Assembly: GCA_965247585.1 (NCBI GenBank) | Contig: CBDFHC010000002.1 | Span: forward strand, 124,001-188,000 | Direction of reading: 5' to 3' | DNA length: 64,000 bases | Source of the DNA: CBDFHC01 sp965247585 | Lineage (GTDB): Bacteria; Chloroflexota; Dehalococcoidia; Lucifugimonadales; GCA-2712585 | Shown: positions 56,287 through 64,000 of the stretch, in pieces | Position numbering within the stretch: position 1 is the first letter of the stretch | Layout of the letters: every line of letters starts with the position of its first letter | Translations under genes and position numbers: made by a program | The notes under the pieces: generated by a model | What the model was told of the DNA's origin: nothing | What the model saw: the letters and a program-made list of their open reading frames with translations, nothing else | Databases searched by the model: none

Positions 56287-59003
56287 GGCTTGACCTCCCG
56301 CCGAACGATATCGGCGACGCCGGCGAGGGCCTCCGGCAGTTTGTCCAGGCGTTTGCCGCCGGCCTGAGCGGTCTCCGGGCGGCCGCCACCTTCACCGCCC
56401 AGGACCCGGGCGGTCTCTTTGACGATGTTGCCGGCGTGGAGTCCCCGGGCGATCAGGTCCGGCGTTACCATGGACACCAACATGGGGCTGCCGTTGCTGG
56501 CAAGCGCTAGGACCAGCACTGCGCTGGAGAGTTTGTCCTTAAGCCAGTCGCCCATTTCCCGCATGGCCTCTACGCTGGTGGCGGAGGTGCGAGAGGCGAG
56601 GACGTTGACGCCGTCAACCTGCTGAACCTGGGCGAGTAGCTCCTGGGCCTCCGTACGAAGGTTGTGGCGCTCCAGTTCGGCGACCTGCCTGCGTAGCTGA
56701 CCGATCTCATCCATGAACGATTCCAAGCGGGACTCAAGGTCTCCCATGGGGGTTTCCAGGCGACGGGAGATGGCTTGCAGCAGATCTGTGCGCTCCATGA
56801 ACAGGGAATCGGCGGCATCACCGGTGACGGCTTCAACGCGGCGCATGCCGCCGCCGATGCCAGAGTCACCGAGGACAAACAGGGGACCTACCTCGCCGGT
56901 ATCGGCCACGTGGGTGCCGCCGCAGGCCTCCAGGCTGAAGGGCGACTCCGAGTCCCGGGTGCGCATGGCGACGACGCGCACCACGTCGCCGTACTTTTCG
57001 CCGAAGAACGCCAGGGCGCCTTGCCGAACGGCTTCTGTGTAGGTGGTCTCATGGGTGGAGACGGCCAGGTTCTCGCGCACTTTCTGGTTGGCCAGAGACT
57101 GGATGTCCCGCATCTCCTCTCGGGAAAGGGGACTGACGTGGGTATAGTCAAAGCGGAGATGATGTGAGTCGTTCAAGGAACCGGCCTGCCGGACGTGGGT
57201 GCCGAGGATGGCGCGCAAGGAGGCGTGAAGGAGGTGGGTCCCGCTGTGGTTCCGCATAGTGCTGAGGCGGGCCTGGGTATCTACTTGAGCGGTAGCCGGG
57301 TCACCCAAGGATACGTCGCCCTGGGCCACGACTCCGCGGTGGACGACGAGTCCGGCGACGGGGCTCTGGGTATTTTCAACGGTTATCTGGCCGTTGGGCG
57401 CGGTGATTATGCCCTTATCTCCCACCTGGCCGCCGCCCTCGGCGTAGAAGGGGGTCTCTTTGAGGACCACCTCCACCTCTTGGCTTTGATTGGCGTGGGC
57501 GGTGGGGACGCCATCGACCAGGAGGGCGGTTACGACGGTGTCCTGGCGGAGGCGCTGATAGCCCACGAACTCGACTTTTTCAGCGCCAAGGGACTCGTAA
57601 GAGGAGTGGATCTCCATGGCACCGGTGACCACATGGGCAGCGCGGGCGGTCTCCCGCCGCTCTTCCATGGCGGCCTGGTAATGCCGGTCGAAATCGTTAT
57701 TGTCAAAGCCGGAGATACCGCTGTTACGGGCCATCTCCTCTACCACCTCAGAGGGGATACCGAAGGTGTCGTAGAGGTCAGCGCTACCCCTGCCGAGGCG
57801 CTCCACCACATTGGCGGCGACTAAGGACTTGGCCTGGGTGATGAGCTCCTCAACCCTGGGGAGCCCTATTGTCAGGGCGTCTCGGAACCGGTCTTCTTCC
57901 AGGCCGACCACTCGGAGTATGAAGTCCCGGTTGGTAGGGAGGTCCGGATAGGCGGGGCCGAACTTCTCGATGGCGACGCCGGCCACGGCGCTCATGAAGT
58001 TGCCTTCCATGTGGAGGCGGTGGCCGTAGCGGATGCCGCGGCGGATAACACGGCGGAGGACGTAGCCCCGGCCCTCGTTGCCGGGGACTACCCCGTCTGA
58101 GATGAGGAACGCGGCGGCGCGGCTGTGCTCGGCGACCACGCGAAGGGCGTAGTCGGTGTCCCGATCCTGACCGTAAGGCTTGCCAGAGAGCTCAGCAGCC
58201 TCGTTCACCAGGGGGGTGAAGAGGTCGGTGTCATAGACGTTGGAGACGCCCTGGAGGATGGACGCGGCGCGCTCCAGCCCCATGCCGGTGTCAACGCTGG
58301 GCGCTGGAAGGGGGGTGCGGTTACCTTCCTGGTCCTGGTAGAACTGCATGAAGACCAGGTTCCAAAGCTCCACGAAGCGTCCGCAGGGGTGGTTGGGGTG
58401 GCAACCTTCGCCCTCACTGCGGGGGTCCCGCAGGGGCTGTCCGCAGCCGTGCTCAAAGCCGAAGTCATAGTGCAGCTCGCTGCAAGGGCCGCAGGGGCCC
58501 TCCAATCCGGCTGGACCCCACCAGTTATCGTCGGCGCCGTAACGGTAGATTAGATCGGGGGCCAGCCCAATGTCCTGGTTCCAATGTGTGAAGGCCTCTT
58601 CATCGTCCAGGTAGATGGTGGCAAAGAAGCGCACGCCAGGTATGCCAAAGCCCTTTTCCCTGGAGGTAACGAACTCCCAGGCGAGGCGTACGGCATCCTT
58701 TTTGAAGTAGTCACCTATGCTGAAGTTGCCCAGCATTTCGAAGAAGGTGAGATGAGTGTCGTCGCCCACCTCGTCTATATCGGTGGTGCGGAAGCTCTTC
58801 TGGCTGGAGGTTAGCCTGAGTGAAGGGGGCGTTTGCTCGCCCATGAAGAATGGCTTGAAAGGGACCATACCGGCGCTGGTAAATAGGAGGGTGGGGTCGC
58901 CGGAAGGGACCAGTGAGGCGCTGGGCATACGCTGGTGGCCCTCACCTTCGAAGAAAGAGAGGAAAAGCTCACGTATTTGGTCTCCGGTCAACACAGCGGA
59001 CAT
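56283..59003 (-). CDS. alaS: Alanyl-tRNA synthetase
   Basis: The 906-residue enzyme charges tRNA-Ala. The aminoacylation domain includes MPSASLVPSGDPTLLFTSAGMVPFKPFF, SFRTTDIDEVGDDTHLTFFEMLGNFSIGDYFKK, EGPCGPCSELHYDFG and RFVELWNLVFMQFYQD. The editing domain has MRNHSGTHLLHASLRAILG (HxxxH) and EACGGTHVADTGEVG (CxxxH), and a DHHA1 region ends at GGGRPETAQAGGK. Relative to E. coli it has an added Cys-His-rich insert (CGQPLRDPRSEGEGCHPNHPCG) near the active site, seen as I recall in other Chloroflexota. It is the first gene of the aro operon. Confidence 0.97.
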   Translation of the reverse strand: MSAVLTGDQIRELFLSFFEGEGHQRMPSASLVPSGDPTLLFTSAGMVPFKPFFMGEQTPPSLRLTSSQKSFRTTDIDEVGDDTHLTFFEMLGNFSIGDYFKKDAVRLAWEFVTSREKGFGIPGVRFFATIYLDDEEAFTHWNQDIGLAPDLIYRYGADDNWWGPAGLEGPCGPCSELHYDFGFEHGCGQPLRDPRSEGEGCHPNHPCGRFVELWNLVFMQFYQDQEGNRTPLPAPSVDTGMGLERAASILQGVSNVYDTDLFTPLVNEAAELSGKPYGQDRDTDYALRVVAEHSRAAAFLISDGVVPGNEGRGYVLRRVIRRGIRYGHRLHMEGNFMSAVAGVAIEKFGPAYPDLPTNRDFILRVVGLEEDRFRDALTIGLPRVEELITQAKSLVAANVVERLGRGSADLYDTFGIPSEVVEEMARNSGISGFDNNDFDRHYQAAMEERRETARAAHVVTGAMEIHSSYESLGAEKVEFVGYQRLRQDTVVTALLVDGVPTAHANQSQEVEVVLKETPFYAEGGGQVGDKGIITAPNGQITVENTQSPVAGLVVHRGVVAQGDVSLGDPATAQVDTQARLSTMRNHSGTHLLHASLRAILGTHVRQAGSLNDSHHLRFDYTHVSPLSREEMRDIQSLANQKVRENLAVSTHETTYTEAVRQGALAFFGEKYGDVVRVVAMRTRDSESPFSLEACGGTHVADTGEVGPLFVLGDSGIGGGMRRVEAVTGDAADSLFMERTDLLQAISRRLETPMGDLESRLESFMDEIGQLRRQVAELERHNLRTEAQELLAQVQQVDGVNVLASRTSATSVEAMREMGDWLKDKLSSAVLVLALASNGSPMLVSMVTPDLIARGLHAGNIVKETARVLGGEGGGRPETAQAGGKRLDKLPEALAGVADIVRREVKP

Positions 59004-59134
59004 TACTGCTACTTAGTGTAGTGGCGAGAAGATTTCGGGGCAAGATATTCCGTGGTCTTAGAGGCGGAGGTTTCGTTGACCGCCCGATGTTGTTGCCATA
59101 CCATGGGGGAAGTCCAGGGGTTTAAGGAGAGCGG

Positions 59135-59389
59135 ATGCAGTCCAGCTTGATTGGGAAGATAGAGAAGGCGCGCAGGTATGCGGAGGAGAAGGACCGAATT
59201 AGCGTAAAGTCTTTGAAGGTGAGTTTCCGAGGCGACCACAGCGAGCATGCGGTGGGACTGGACGACGGCGTGTGGACATGCACGTGCCACTACTTCTCAG
59301 ACTACGGGACTTGCAGCCACGTGATGGCGCTGGAGCGCATACTGGAGCCGATGGTAGCCCAGCAGGCGCCAAGTAGCGCCGAAGCCTAA
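59135..59389 (+). CDS. Small SWIM zinc-finger protein
   Basis: The 84-residue protein has LDDGVWTCTCHYFSDYGTCSHVMALER at about residues 42-68, with the CxC...CxH spacing of a SWIM zinc finger. The N-terminal half (KIEKARRYAEEKDRISVKSLKVSFRGDH) looks like the lead-in strand of SWIM domains that touch DNA or proteins. Here the finger is the whole protein. A weak GGAG lies about 8 bases before the ATG at 59135. It is divergent from alaS, and its stop overlaps that of fabF by four bases. Confidence 0.8.
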   Translation: MQSSLIGKIEKARRYAEEKDRISVKSLKVSFRGDHSEHAVGLDDGVWTCTCHYFSDYGTCSHVMALERILEPMVAQQAPSSAEA

Positions 59390-60633
59390 GCGCCGTCGTA
59401 GCGCCGGTACACCAGGCAGGCGTTCTGCCCACCAAAGCCAAAAGCGTTAGATAGCACCACGCGTACGTCTTTCTTTCGGGCCTGGTTGGGCACGTAGTCC
59501 AGATCACACAGGGGGTCCGGATACTGGTAGTTGGCTGTTGGATGGATGACTCCGTCGCTGATGGATCGGATACAGGGGATGGCCTCCAAGGCGCCCGCGG
59601 CTCCCAGGGAATGGCCGATCATGGACTTGGTGGAGCTGACCGGGATCTGGTGGGCGCGTTTTCCGAATAGCCCCTTGATAGCCTTGGTCTCTACCGCGTC
59701 GTTAAGGGGGGTGGAGGTGCCGTGGGCGTTGATGTAGTCCACCTCATCCAGGGAGACTCCGGCGTCGTCCAGCGCGACCTTCATGGCCCGCATTGCACCT
59801 TCCCCGGACTCCTGGGGCTGTACGGGGTGATATGCGTCTGAGGTGGAAGCGAAGCCGGCCAGTTCGCATAGGATGTCTGCTCCACCGGCCAGGGCATGCT
59901 GCTCGGTCTCAATCACCAGCATTGCGGCGCCTTCCGCGGGCACGAAGCCGTCACGCTGGGCGTCAAAGGGGCGGCTGGCCCGCTCGGGTTCGTCGTTACG
60001 GGTGCTGAGGGCACGCATGGTGGAGAAACCGCCCAGGCCAAGCTGACTGATGCCGGCTTCGGTGCCGCCGGTGAGCATGACCTTGGCAGCGCCGCGGCGT
60101 AGTATCTCCATAGCCTCCCCAATGGCCTGGTTGGAGGCGGCGCAGGCTGTAATCACCGTGGAGTTGTAGCCGGTGTAGCCCAAAAGGCGGCTGACATTGG
60201 AGGCGGCCATGTTGGGCAGGATCATGGGGAAAAAGAAGGGGGACATTCGCATCCCGCCCCGCTGAACGAGCACACGGCAGCCTTCCTCGGTGGTGGGGAA
60301 GCCCCCGGCGCCGTTGCCAAGAAGCACGCCTACGTTGTGGGCGTCTGAAGGGAGGACTTTCAGCCGAGCGTGCTCAACCGCTTCCTGGGCGGCGGCCACT
60401 GCCAACTGGGAGAAGCGGGCCATGCGCCGAGCTTCCCTGGCATCTACATATTGGACAGGATCGAAGTCCGAGACCTCGCCAGCAATCCGGCACGGGAAGT
60501 CTGTAGGGTCGCACAGGGTCATGGGGCCGATGCCGGACTGTCCAGCCACCAGGGCGTTCCAGAACTTGGGCGCGGAGAGGCCCAGCGGGGTGACGGCCCC
60601 AATTCCGGTTATAACAATCTTTGGCCGGTGCAC
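59386..60633 (-). CDS. fabF: Beta-ketoacyl-ACP synthase II
   Basis: The 415-residue protein is KAS II: VVITGIGAVTPLGL at the start, nucleophile Cys164 in STVITACAASNQAIGEA, and the His pair in YINAHGTSTPLNDAVETKAIKGLFG and SSTKSMIGHSLGAAGALEAI, with SNAFGFGGQNACLV at the end. It condenses malonyl-ACP with acyl-ACP in fatty-acid elongation. It ends on the SWIM gene and lies 3 bases downstream of folC, an operon pair. Confidence 0.96.
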   Translation of the reverse strand: MHRPKIVITGIGAVTPLGLSAPKFWNALVAGQSGIGPMTLCDPTDFPCRIAGEVSDFDPVQYVDAREARRMARFSQLAVAAAQEAVEHARLKVLPSDAHNVGVLLGNGAGGFPTTEEGCRVLVQRGGMRMSPFFFPMILPNMAASNVSRLLGYTGYNSTVITACAASNQAIGEAMEILRRGAAKVMLTGGTEAGISQLGLGGFSTMRALSTRNDEPERASRPFDAQRDGFVPAEGAAMLVIETEQHALAGGADILCELAGFASTSDAYHPVQPQESGEGAMRAMKVALDDAGVSLDEVDYINAHGTSTPLNDAVETKAIKGLFGKRAHQIPVSSTKSMIGHSLGAAGALEAIPCIRSISDGVIHPTANYQYPDPLCDLDYVPNQARKKDVRVVLSNAFGFGGQNACLVYRRYDGA

Positions 60634-60636
60634 CAG

Positions 60637-62019
60637 CTACCCGCCGCCAGTAGCCGAGCCCGAGGGACTCTGGACTAGCTGGTCGTAGGTTTCAGGCTCC
60701 AGGCCTTTTACAAGCTCCCGAACCTCGGCGGCGACGAAGAGCGACCCGGTGGCCAGGACCAGGTCTCCCGGATCAGCTAACGAACGGGCCGTGTCCAGAC
60801 CTTGGGCCACATTTTCGGAGGGCTGCGCCGAGATTCCAACCTGGCTGAAGAGCCCGGCCAGATCGCCGGCGGGCATGGACCGGGGATGGCGGGATGCGGT
60901 GGTGACTACCATGGGGTCCAGGCTGGCGACCGTTTTAACCATGTCCGCCAGGTTCTTGTCGCTGGAAGCGCCGAACAGAAGGACAACTCTGCGATAGTCA
61001 AAATAGCTGGACAGGGAGCGGCAAAGGCGCTGCGTGGAGTAGGGGTTGTGGGCACCATCAGCCAGCAACAATGGATTGCGGCCCAGCACCTCCAGCCGGC
61101 AGGGCCACGAAACTTGCTTAAACCCATCTTCCATTGCACCGTTGGAAATGTGGAAGCCCTGGCCCATCAACTCTTCCAAGATACCTACGGAGATTGCGGC
61201 GTTTTCAAGCTGGTAGTCGCCTAACAGGGGCATCTGAAGGTGGTAGTCGCCGCGGCGGCCGTGTACCACAAAGGACTGTCCAGAAAGGGCGTAGCTTTCA
61301 AGCTCCCAGGTCAGGTCTTTGCCCACCTCGATTATGGGAGAGGCTTGCTCCCGGGCGACGGCGCGGATGGAGTCCAGGGCCGCGGGGACCTGTGGCGCGG
61401 TGACCACAGGGACGCCGGGCTTGATGATTCCAGCCTTCTCTGAGGCGATCTGCGCGACGGTATCGCCCAGGATGTTGGTGTGCTCCAGGCTGACGGAGGT
61501 GATGGCGGTGACGTTGGGGGAAACGAGGTTGGTGGAATCCAGGCGTCCGCCCAGACCCACTTCCAGTACCTGCAAGCCGGCGTTGATTCGCTGGAAGTGA
61601 AGAAAAGCCATGGCGGTGAGAAGCTCAAATACGGTGACGGCGCTATGTTCTACGGACCGATCGACGGCTTCGACAAACGGCCAAAGGTCATCAACCAAGG
61701 CAGCGAATTCCGACTCGCTGACGGGCCGGCCGTTGACGCAGATTCGCTCCCGGAAACTGTGGAGATGAGGCGAGATAAACATGCCGGTGGTGAACCCCTG
61801 GCGAGCGAGGACTGAAGAGACCATGGCCACGGTGCTGCCTTTTCCCTTGGTGCCAGCGACGTGGACCGTAGGGGTGTCGAGGTGCGGGTTGCCCATAAGT
61901 TGGAGGAGGAGGCGCATGCGGCCGAGGTCAAACTTTACGCGGGGCCCTCGCGGGCCACTGAACCGTTCAAAGTCCACCAGGCCCAGGAGTTGTTGGAGGG
62001 CGGACTTGTAGTCGAGCAT
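60637..62019 (-). CDS. folC: Bifunctional folylpolyglutamate / dihydrofolate synthase
   Basis: The 460-residue Mur-ligase-like enzyme adds glutamate to dihydropteroate and folates. Features: VHVAGTKGKGSTVAMVSSVL (P-loop, about residues 52-72), FISPHLHSFRERICVNG, LTAMAFLHFQRINAGLQVLEVGLGGRLDSTN, TSVSLEHTNILGDTVAQIASEKAGIIKPG (catalytic Lys region) and LLADGAHNPYSTQRLCRSL in the C-terminal domain. It is 3 bases upstream of fabF on the same transcript. The ATG at 62019 fits family length. Confidence 0.95.
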   Translation of the reverse strand: MLDYKSALQQLLGLVDFERFSGPRGPRVKFDLGRMRLLLQLMGNPHLDTPTVHVAGTKGKGSTVAMVSSVLARQGFTTGMFISPHLHSFRERICVNGRPVSESEFAALVDDLWPFVEAVDRSVEHSAVTVFELLTAMAFLHFQRINAGLQVLEVGLGGRLDSTNLVSPNVTAITSVSLEHTNILGDTVAQIASEKAGIIKPGVPVVTAPQVPAALDSIRAVAREQASPIIEVGKDLTWELESYALSGQSFVVHGRRGDYHLQMPLLGDYQLENAAISVGILEELMGQGFHISNGAMEDGFKQVSWPCRLEVLGRNPLLLADGAHNPYSTQRLCRSLSSYFDYRRVVLLFGASSDKNLADMVKTVASLDPMVVTTASRHPRSMPAGDLAGLFSQVGISAQPSENVAQGLDTARSLADPGDLVLATGSLFVAAEVRELVKGLEPETYDQLVQSPSGSATGGG

Positions 62020-62114
62020 TGGTGGCTAGGTTTTACCTGTTTGAAGGGGCCGGGCAAACAATTATACCGTAACTGCGGCGGGCCTGCGCCGCGATTCGGG
62101 AACGAAGGTCCAGG

Positions 62115-63065
62115 TTACGGGACGGTGCGGCGGTGCGGTGAGATGCCCACTGCCAGTTTCAGACCATCAATTCGGGTGAAGTCCCGCACGAAGTCAATGT
62201 TTCCGTGCAGTTGCCTGGGCGAGAATCCAAATTGGCGAGGCACCGAATCCAGGTCACAGACGTTGTCCAAGGAAAGCATGTCAAGCTGGTGGCGGGTGGC
62301 GGGAGGGTTGGACAAGACGGCCTGCATGATTGATAACAAGGGACGAACCATGGCCAGGGGCATATGGAGTTTGACGCGGCGCGACCGTAAGGTGGCCACG
62401 ACGGCATCAAGTACCTGGTCGTAGGTGAGGTGGTGCGGGCCACCTATCTCCAGGGTGCTTCCTGTCAGGTCGGGGCGGTCCAAGCTCTGGGCAATACAGC
62501 GCGCCACGTCGTCTACGTGGATGGGCTGGAAGCGGGTCCGCCCGTTGCCGAGCACCGGGACTGCTGGGAAGGCTTTCACCAAGGCGGCCAGGGTGGAGAG
62601 AAACTCGTCGCCGGGGCCGAAGACGATGGATGGGCGCAAGATGGTGTACGGAAACCCGGCTTCGGCGGCAGCCCGCTCGCCGCGCCATTTGCTGTGGAGG
62701 TATGGGAAACGCGGATTATCCTGGGCGCCGATGGCGCTGACGTGGACCAACCGTTTGACGCCCGCGGCGGAGGCGGCTTCGGCAACGTTACGCGCGCCCT
62801 GGACGTTAATGGCGTCGAAGGTGGCGCCGCCCTTCTCTCGGATGACGGCAACCAGGTGGACGGCGGCGTCGACGCCGTTGAAGGCTGGGGTGAGGGACGC
62901 CGGGTCTAACACGTCACCGAAATGGACGTCCACGCGGTCGCGGTCCAGGAGCGCGGCGGCGGCGGGGGTGCGGACGAGGCAGCGGACCGGGTTGCCCTGA
63001 TCCAGAAGAGTCTGAACTACCCTACGGCCGACGAACCCGGTGGCTCCGGTGATGAGGACGGTCAT
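62115..63065 (-). CDS. NAD(P)-binding reductase, complex I NDUFA9-like
   Basis: 316 residues from ATG 63065. The SDR-extended fold is clear: VLITGATGFVGRRVVQTLLDQG (GxxGxxG), VHFGDVLDPASL, the YxxxK-like YLHSKWRGE near residue 125, TILRPSIVFGPGDEF and FQPIHVDDVARCIAQSLD. It resembles the NDUFA9-type branch of NAD(P)H-binding proteins (complex I accessory or sugar-epimerase-like). An ATG at 63077 would add four residues; neither has a good ribosome site. It is upstream of folC with about 95 bases between and diverges from dnaE. Confidence 0.85.
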   Translation of the reverse strand: MTVLITGATGFVGRRVVQTLLDQGNPVRCLVRTPAAAALLDRDRVDVHFGDVLDPASLTPAFNGVDAAVHLVAVIREKGGATFDAINVQGARNVAEAASAAGVKRLVHVSAIGAQDNPRFPYLHSKWRGERAAAEAGFPYTILRPSIVFGPGDEFLSTLAALVKAFPAVPVLGNGRTRFQPIHVDDVARCIAQSLDRPDLTGSTLEIGGPHHLTYDQVLDAVVATLRSRRVKLHMPLAMVRPLLSIMQAVLSNPPATRHQLDMLSLDNVCDLDSVPRQFGFSPRQLHGNIDFVRDFTRIDGLKLAVGISPHRRTVP

Positions 63066-63212
63066 GGGAGGGTACATTTGCTAGTGGAGAGCTTCAGGTC
63101 TGCCATGAGATGTTCCGAATCAATGAGCGGGAACGAGTCAAGCTATGATACAACACTTGGTAGCAAATAGGTTCTGTTTTCCCTCATTTTGTGATTTGGT
63201 ACTCTTAGCGTC

Positions 63213-63241
63213 TTGACCCAACGGCGGCGATAATATATTTT
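63213..63241 (+). promoter_or_regulatory. Candidate promoter of dnaE
   Basis: TTGACC at 63213-63218, a 17-base spacer and TATTTT at 63236-63241, about 12 bases from the predicted transcript start near 63248. That would leave a very short leader before the ATG at 63260. Confidence 0.5.
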
Positions 63242-63259
63242 ACACTGACCGTTTTCATC

Positions 63260-64000
63260 ATGTTTACCCACCTTCATGTTCACACTGAATACAGCCTGCT
63301 TGATGGGATAAGCCGTATACCGGCGCTGGTGAAAGAGGCGGCATCGCAGGGGATGGACGCGCTGGCGATAACCGACCACGGCTCGCTGTATGGGGCGGTG
63401 GATTTCTATTCGGAGGCACTGGCAGCAGGGGTTAAACCGATCATTGGGTGTGAGGTGTACGAGGCGAAGGAGCACCGGCGCACCAAAGACCCCTCCGAGA
63501 AGAGCCCGGCCCACCTGACGGTGCTGGCGCAGAGCAACGCCGGTTACAAGAATCTGATCCAGCTTGGCACCAAGGCGCACCTGGAGGGATTCTACTACCG
63601 TCCCCGAGTGGACGACGAGCTACTGGAGTTGCACAACGAAGGTCTGGTAGTGATGTCCGGGTGTCCCAGCGCTAAGATACCACGGTTGATAGCCGAAGGG
63701 CGGATGGACGAGGCGGCCAAGCGGGCCGGTTGGTACAAAGAGCTGTTTGACGATAGGTTTTACCTGGAGGTACAGGAGCATCAGGGCGTCCCGGACCTGC
63801 CGGCGATAAACAAGGGATTGGTGGAGTTGGGGCGACGGTTGGACCTGCCGCTGGTGGCCACCAACGACAGCCATTACACCGCCAAAAGCGACGCTCACTT
63901 CCAGGACCTGCGGATCTGCATATCCACCAACAGCAACGTGAACGATGAAAACCGGCTGAAGATGGACGACGACTCGTTCTACCTGAAGAGCCCGGAGGAG
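63260..64000 (+). CDS. dnaE: DNA polymerase III alpha subunit, 5' part (runs off right edge)
   Basis: 247 codons visible. The PHP domain begins at once: FTHLHVHTEYSLLDG (first metal HxH), DALAITDHGSLYGAVDFYSEALAAGVKPIIGCEVY, GFYYRPRVDDELLE, SGCPSAKIPRLIAEG, and TNDSHYTAKSDAHFQDLRICI at about residues 212-232 before the cut. This is the replicative polymerase, whose PHP domain may proofread or be structural. The ATG at 63260 has no ribosome site; the short distance to the promoter suggests leaderless or weakly led translation. Confidence 0.95.
   Translation, partial: MFTHLHVHTEYSLLDGISRIPALVKEAASQGMDALAITDHGSLYGAVDFYSEALAAGVKPIIGCEVYEAKEHRRTKDPSEKSPAHLTVLAQSNAGYKNLIQLGTKAHLEGFYYRPRVDDELLELHNEGLVVMSGCPSAKIPRLIAEGRMDEAAKRAGWYKELFDDRFYLEVQEHQGVPDLPAINKGLVELGRRLDLPLVATNDSHYTAKSDAHFQDLRICISTNSNVNDENRLKMDDDSFYLKSPEE

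Overview
The window looks like a chromosomal segment of an uncultured Chloroflexota bacterium, close in style to the SAR202/Dehalococcoidia branch. This rests on the G+C-rich DNA, many GTG/TTG starts, several amidohydrolases, three luciferase-like (LLM) oxidoreductases, a covalent-FAD oxidase and a GlcD-GlcF-type fusion, next to ordinary housekeeping genes. The taxonomy is inference from gene content; no rRNA lies in the window, and I found no tRNA or CRISPR array.

Layout. 1-15 kb is a catabolic/accessory zone: a membrane-anchored triple-repeat protein (cut by the left edge), a TPR protein, an SMP-30-like lactonase, a probable selenoprotein of the ResA/TlpA thioredoxin type, two paralogous COG1228-type amidohydrolases, an ATZ/TRZ-type amidohydrolase, an LLM oxidoreductase, a cupin, an alpha/beta hydrolase and a BBE-type FAD oxidase. 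15-20.4 kb holds a TetR regulator and a two-gene acyl-CoA dehydratase/activase operon carrying five in-frame stop codons, closed by a strong terminator. 20.9-27.6 kb is an insertion-sequence region: two nearly identical IS630-family copies bracket two LLM genes, a nonsense-broken SnoaL-like gene, the RNase P RNA gene and an intergenic repeat cluster. 27.7-31.5 kb carries pdxS-pdxT (vitamin B6), an R3H/AAA ATPase and tmk. 31.5-43.8 kb carries sucCD, a beta-hydroxyacid dehydrogenase, a Nudix hydrolase, a 964-residue FAD/Fe-S oxidoreductase, a TauE-like exporter, an HpcH-type lyase with folB, a second copy of the repeat cluster, an MMPL exporter and a flavin reductase. 44-51 kb carries gyrA, a glutamine-amidotransferase homologue lacking its catalytic residues, a GreA fused to a recombinase-like N-terminal domain, and a PckA-like protein. 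51-63 kb is dominated by a tight minus-strand operon alaS-ruvX-aroE-aroC-HAD-aroKB, then fabF, folC and an NDUFA9-like reductase; dnaE begins at the right edge.

Points of most interest. (1) The thioredoxin-like gene at 3900-4619 has a TGA exactly at the redox-active cysteine, followed at bacterial-SECIS distance by a 6-bp hairpin with a GGUCU loop, the loop sequence I recall from E. coli fdhF. (2) Eight other in-frame stops interrupt otherwise frame-intact genes (AbrB-like, the activase/dehydratase pair, a SnoaL-like gene, a remnant beside an IS). No single code change explains them, and the almost complete lack of frameshifts is unusual for decay. (3) Non-standard starts stand out: CTG for ruvX overlapping the alaS stop, ATC for sucC, and a possible ATA for an LLM gene. 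(4) An A-B-C dispersed intergenic repeat with a palindromic core occurs at two loci about 15 kb apart.
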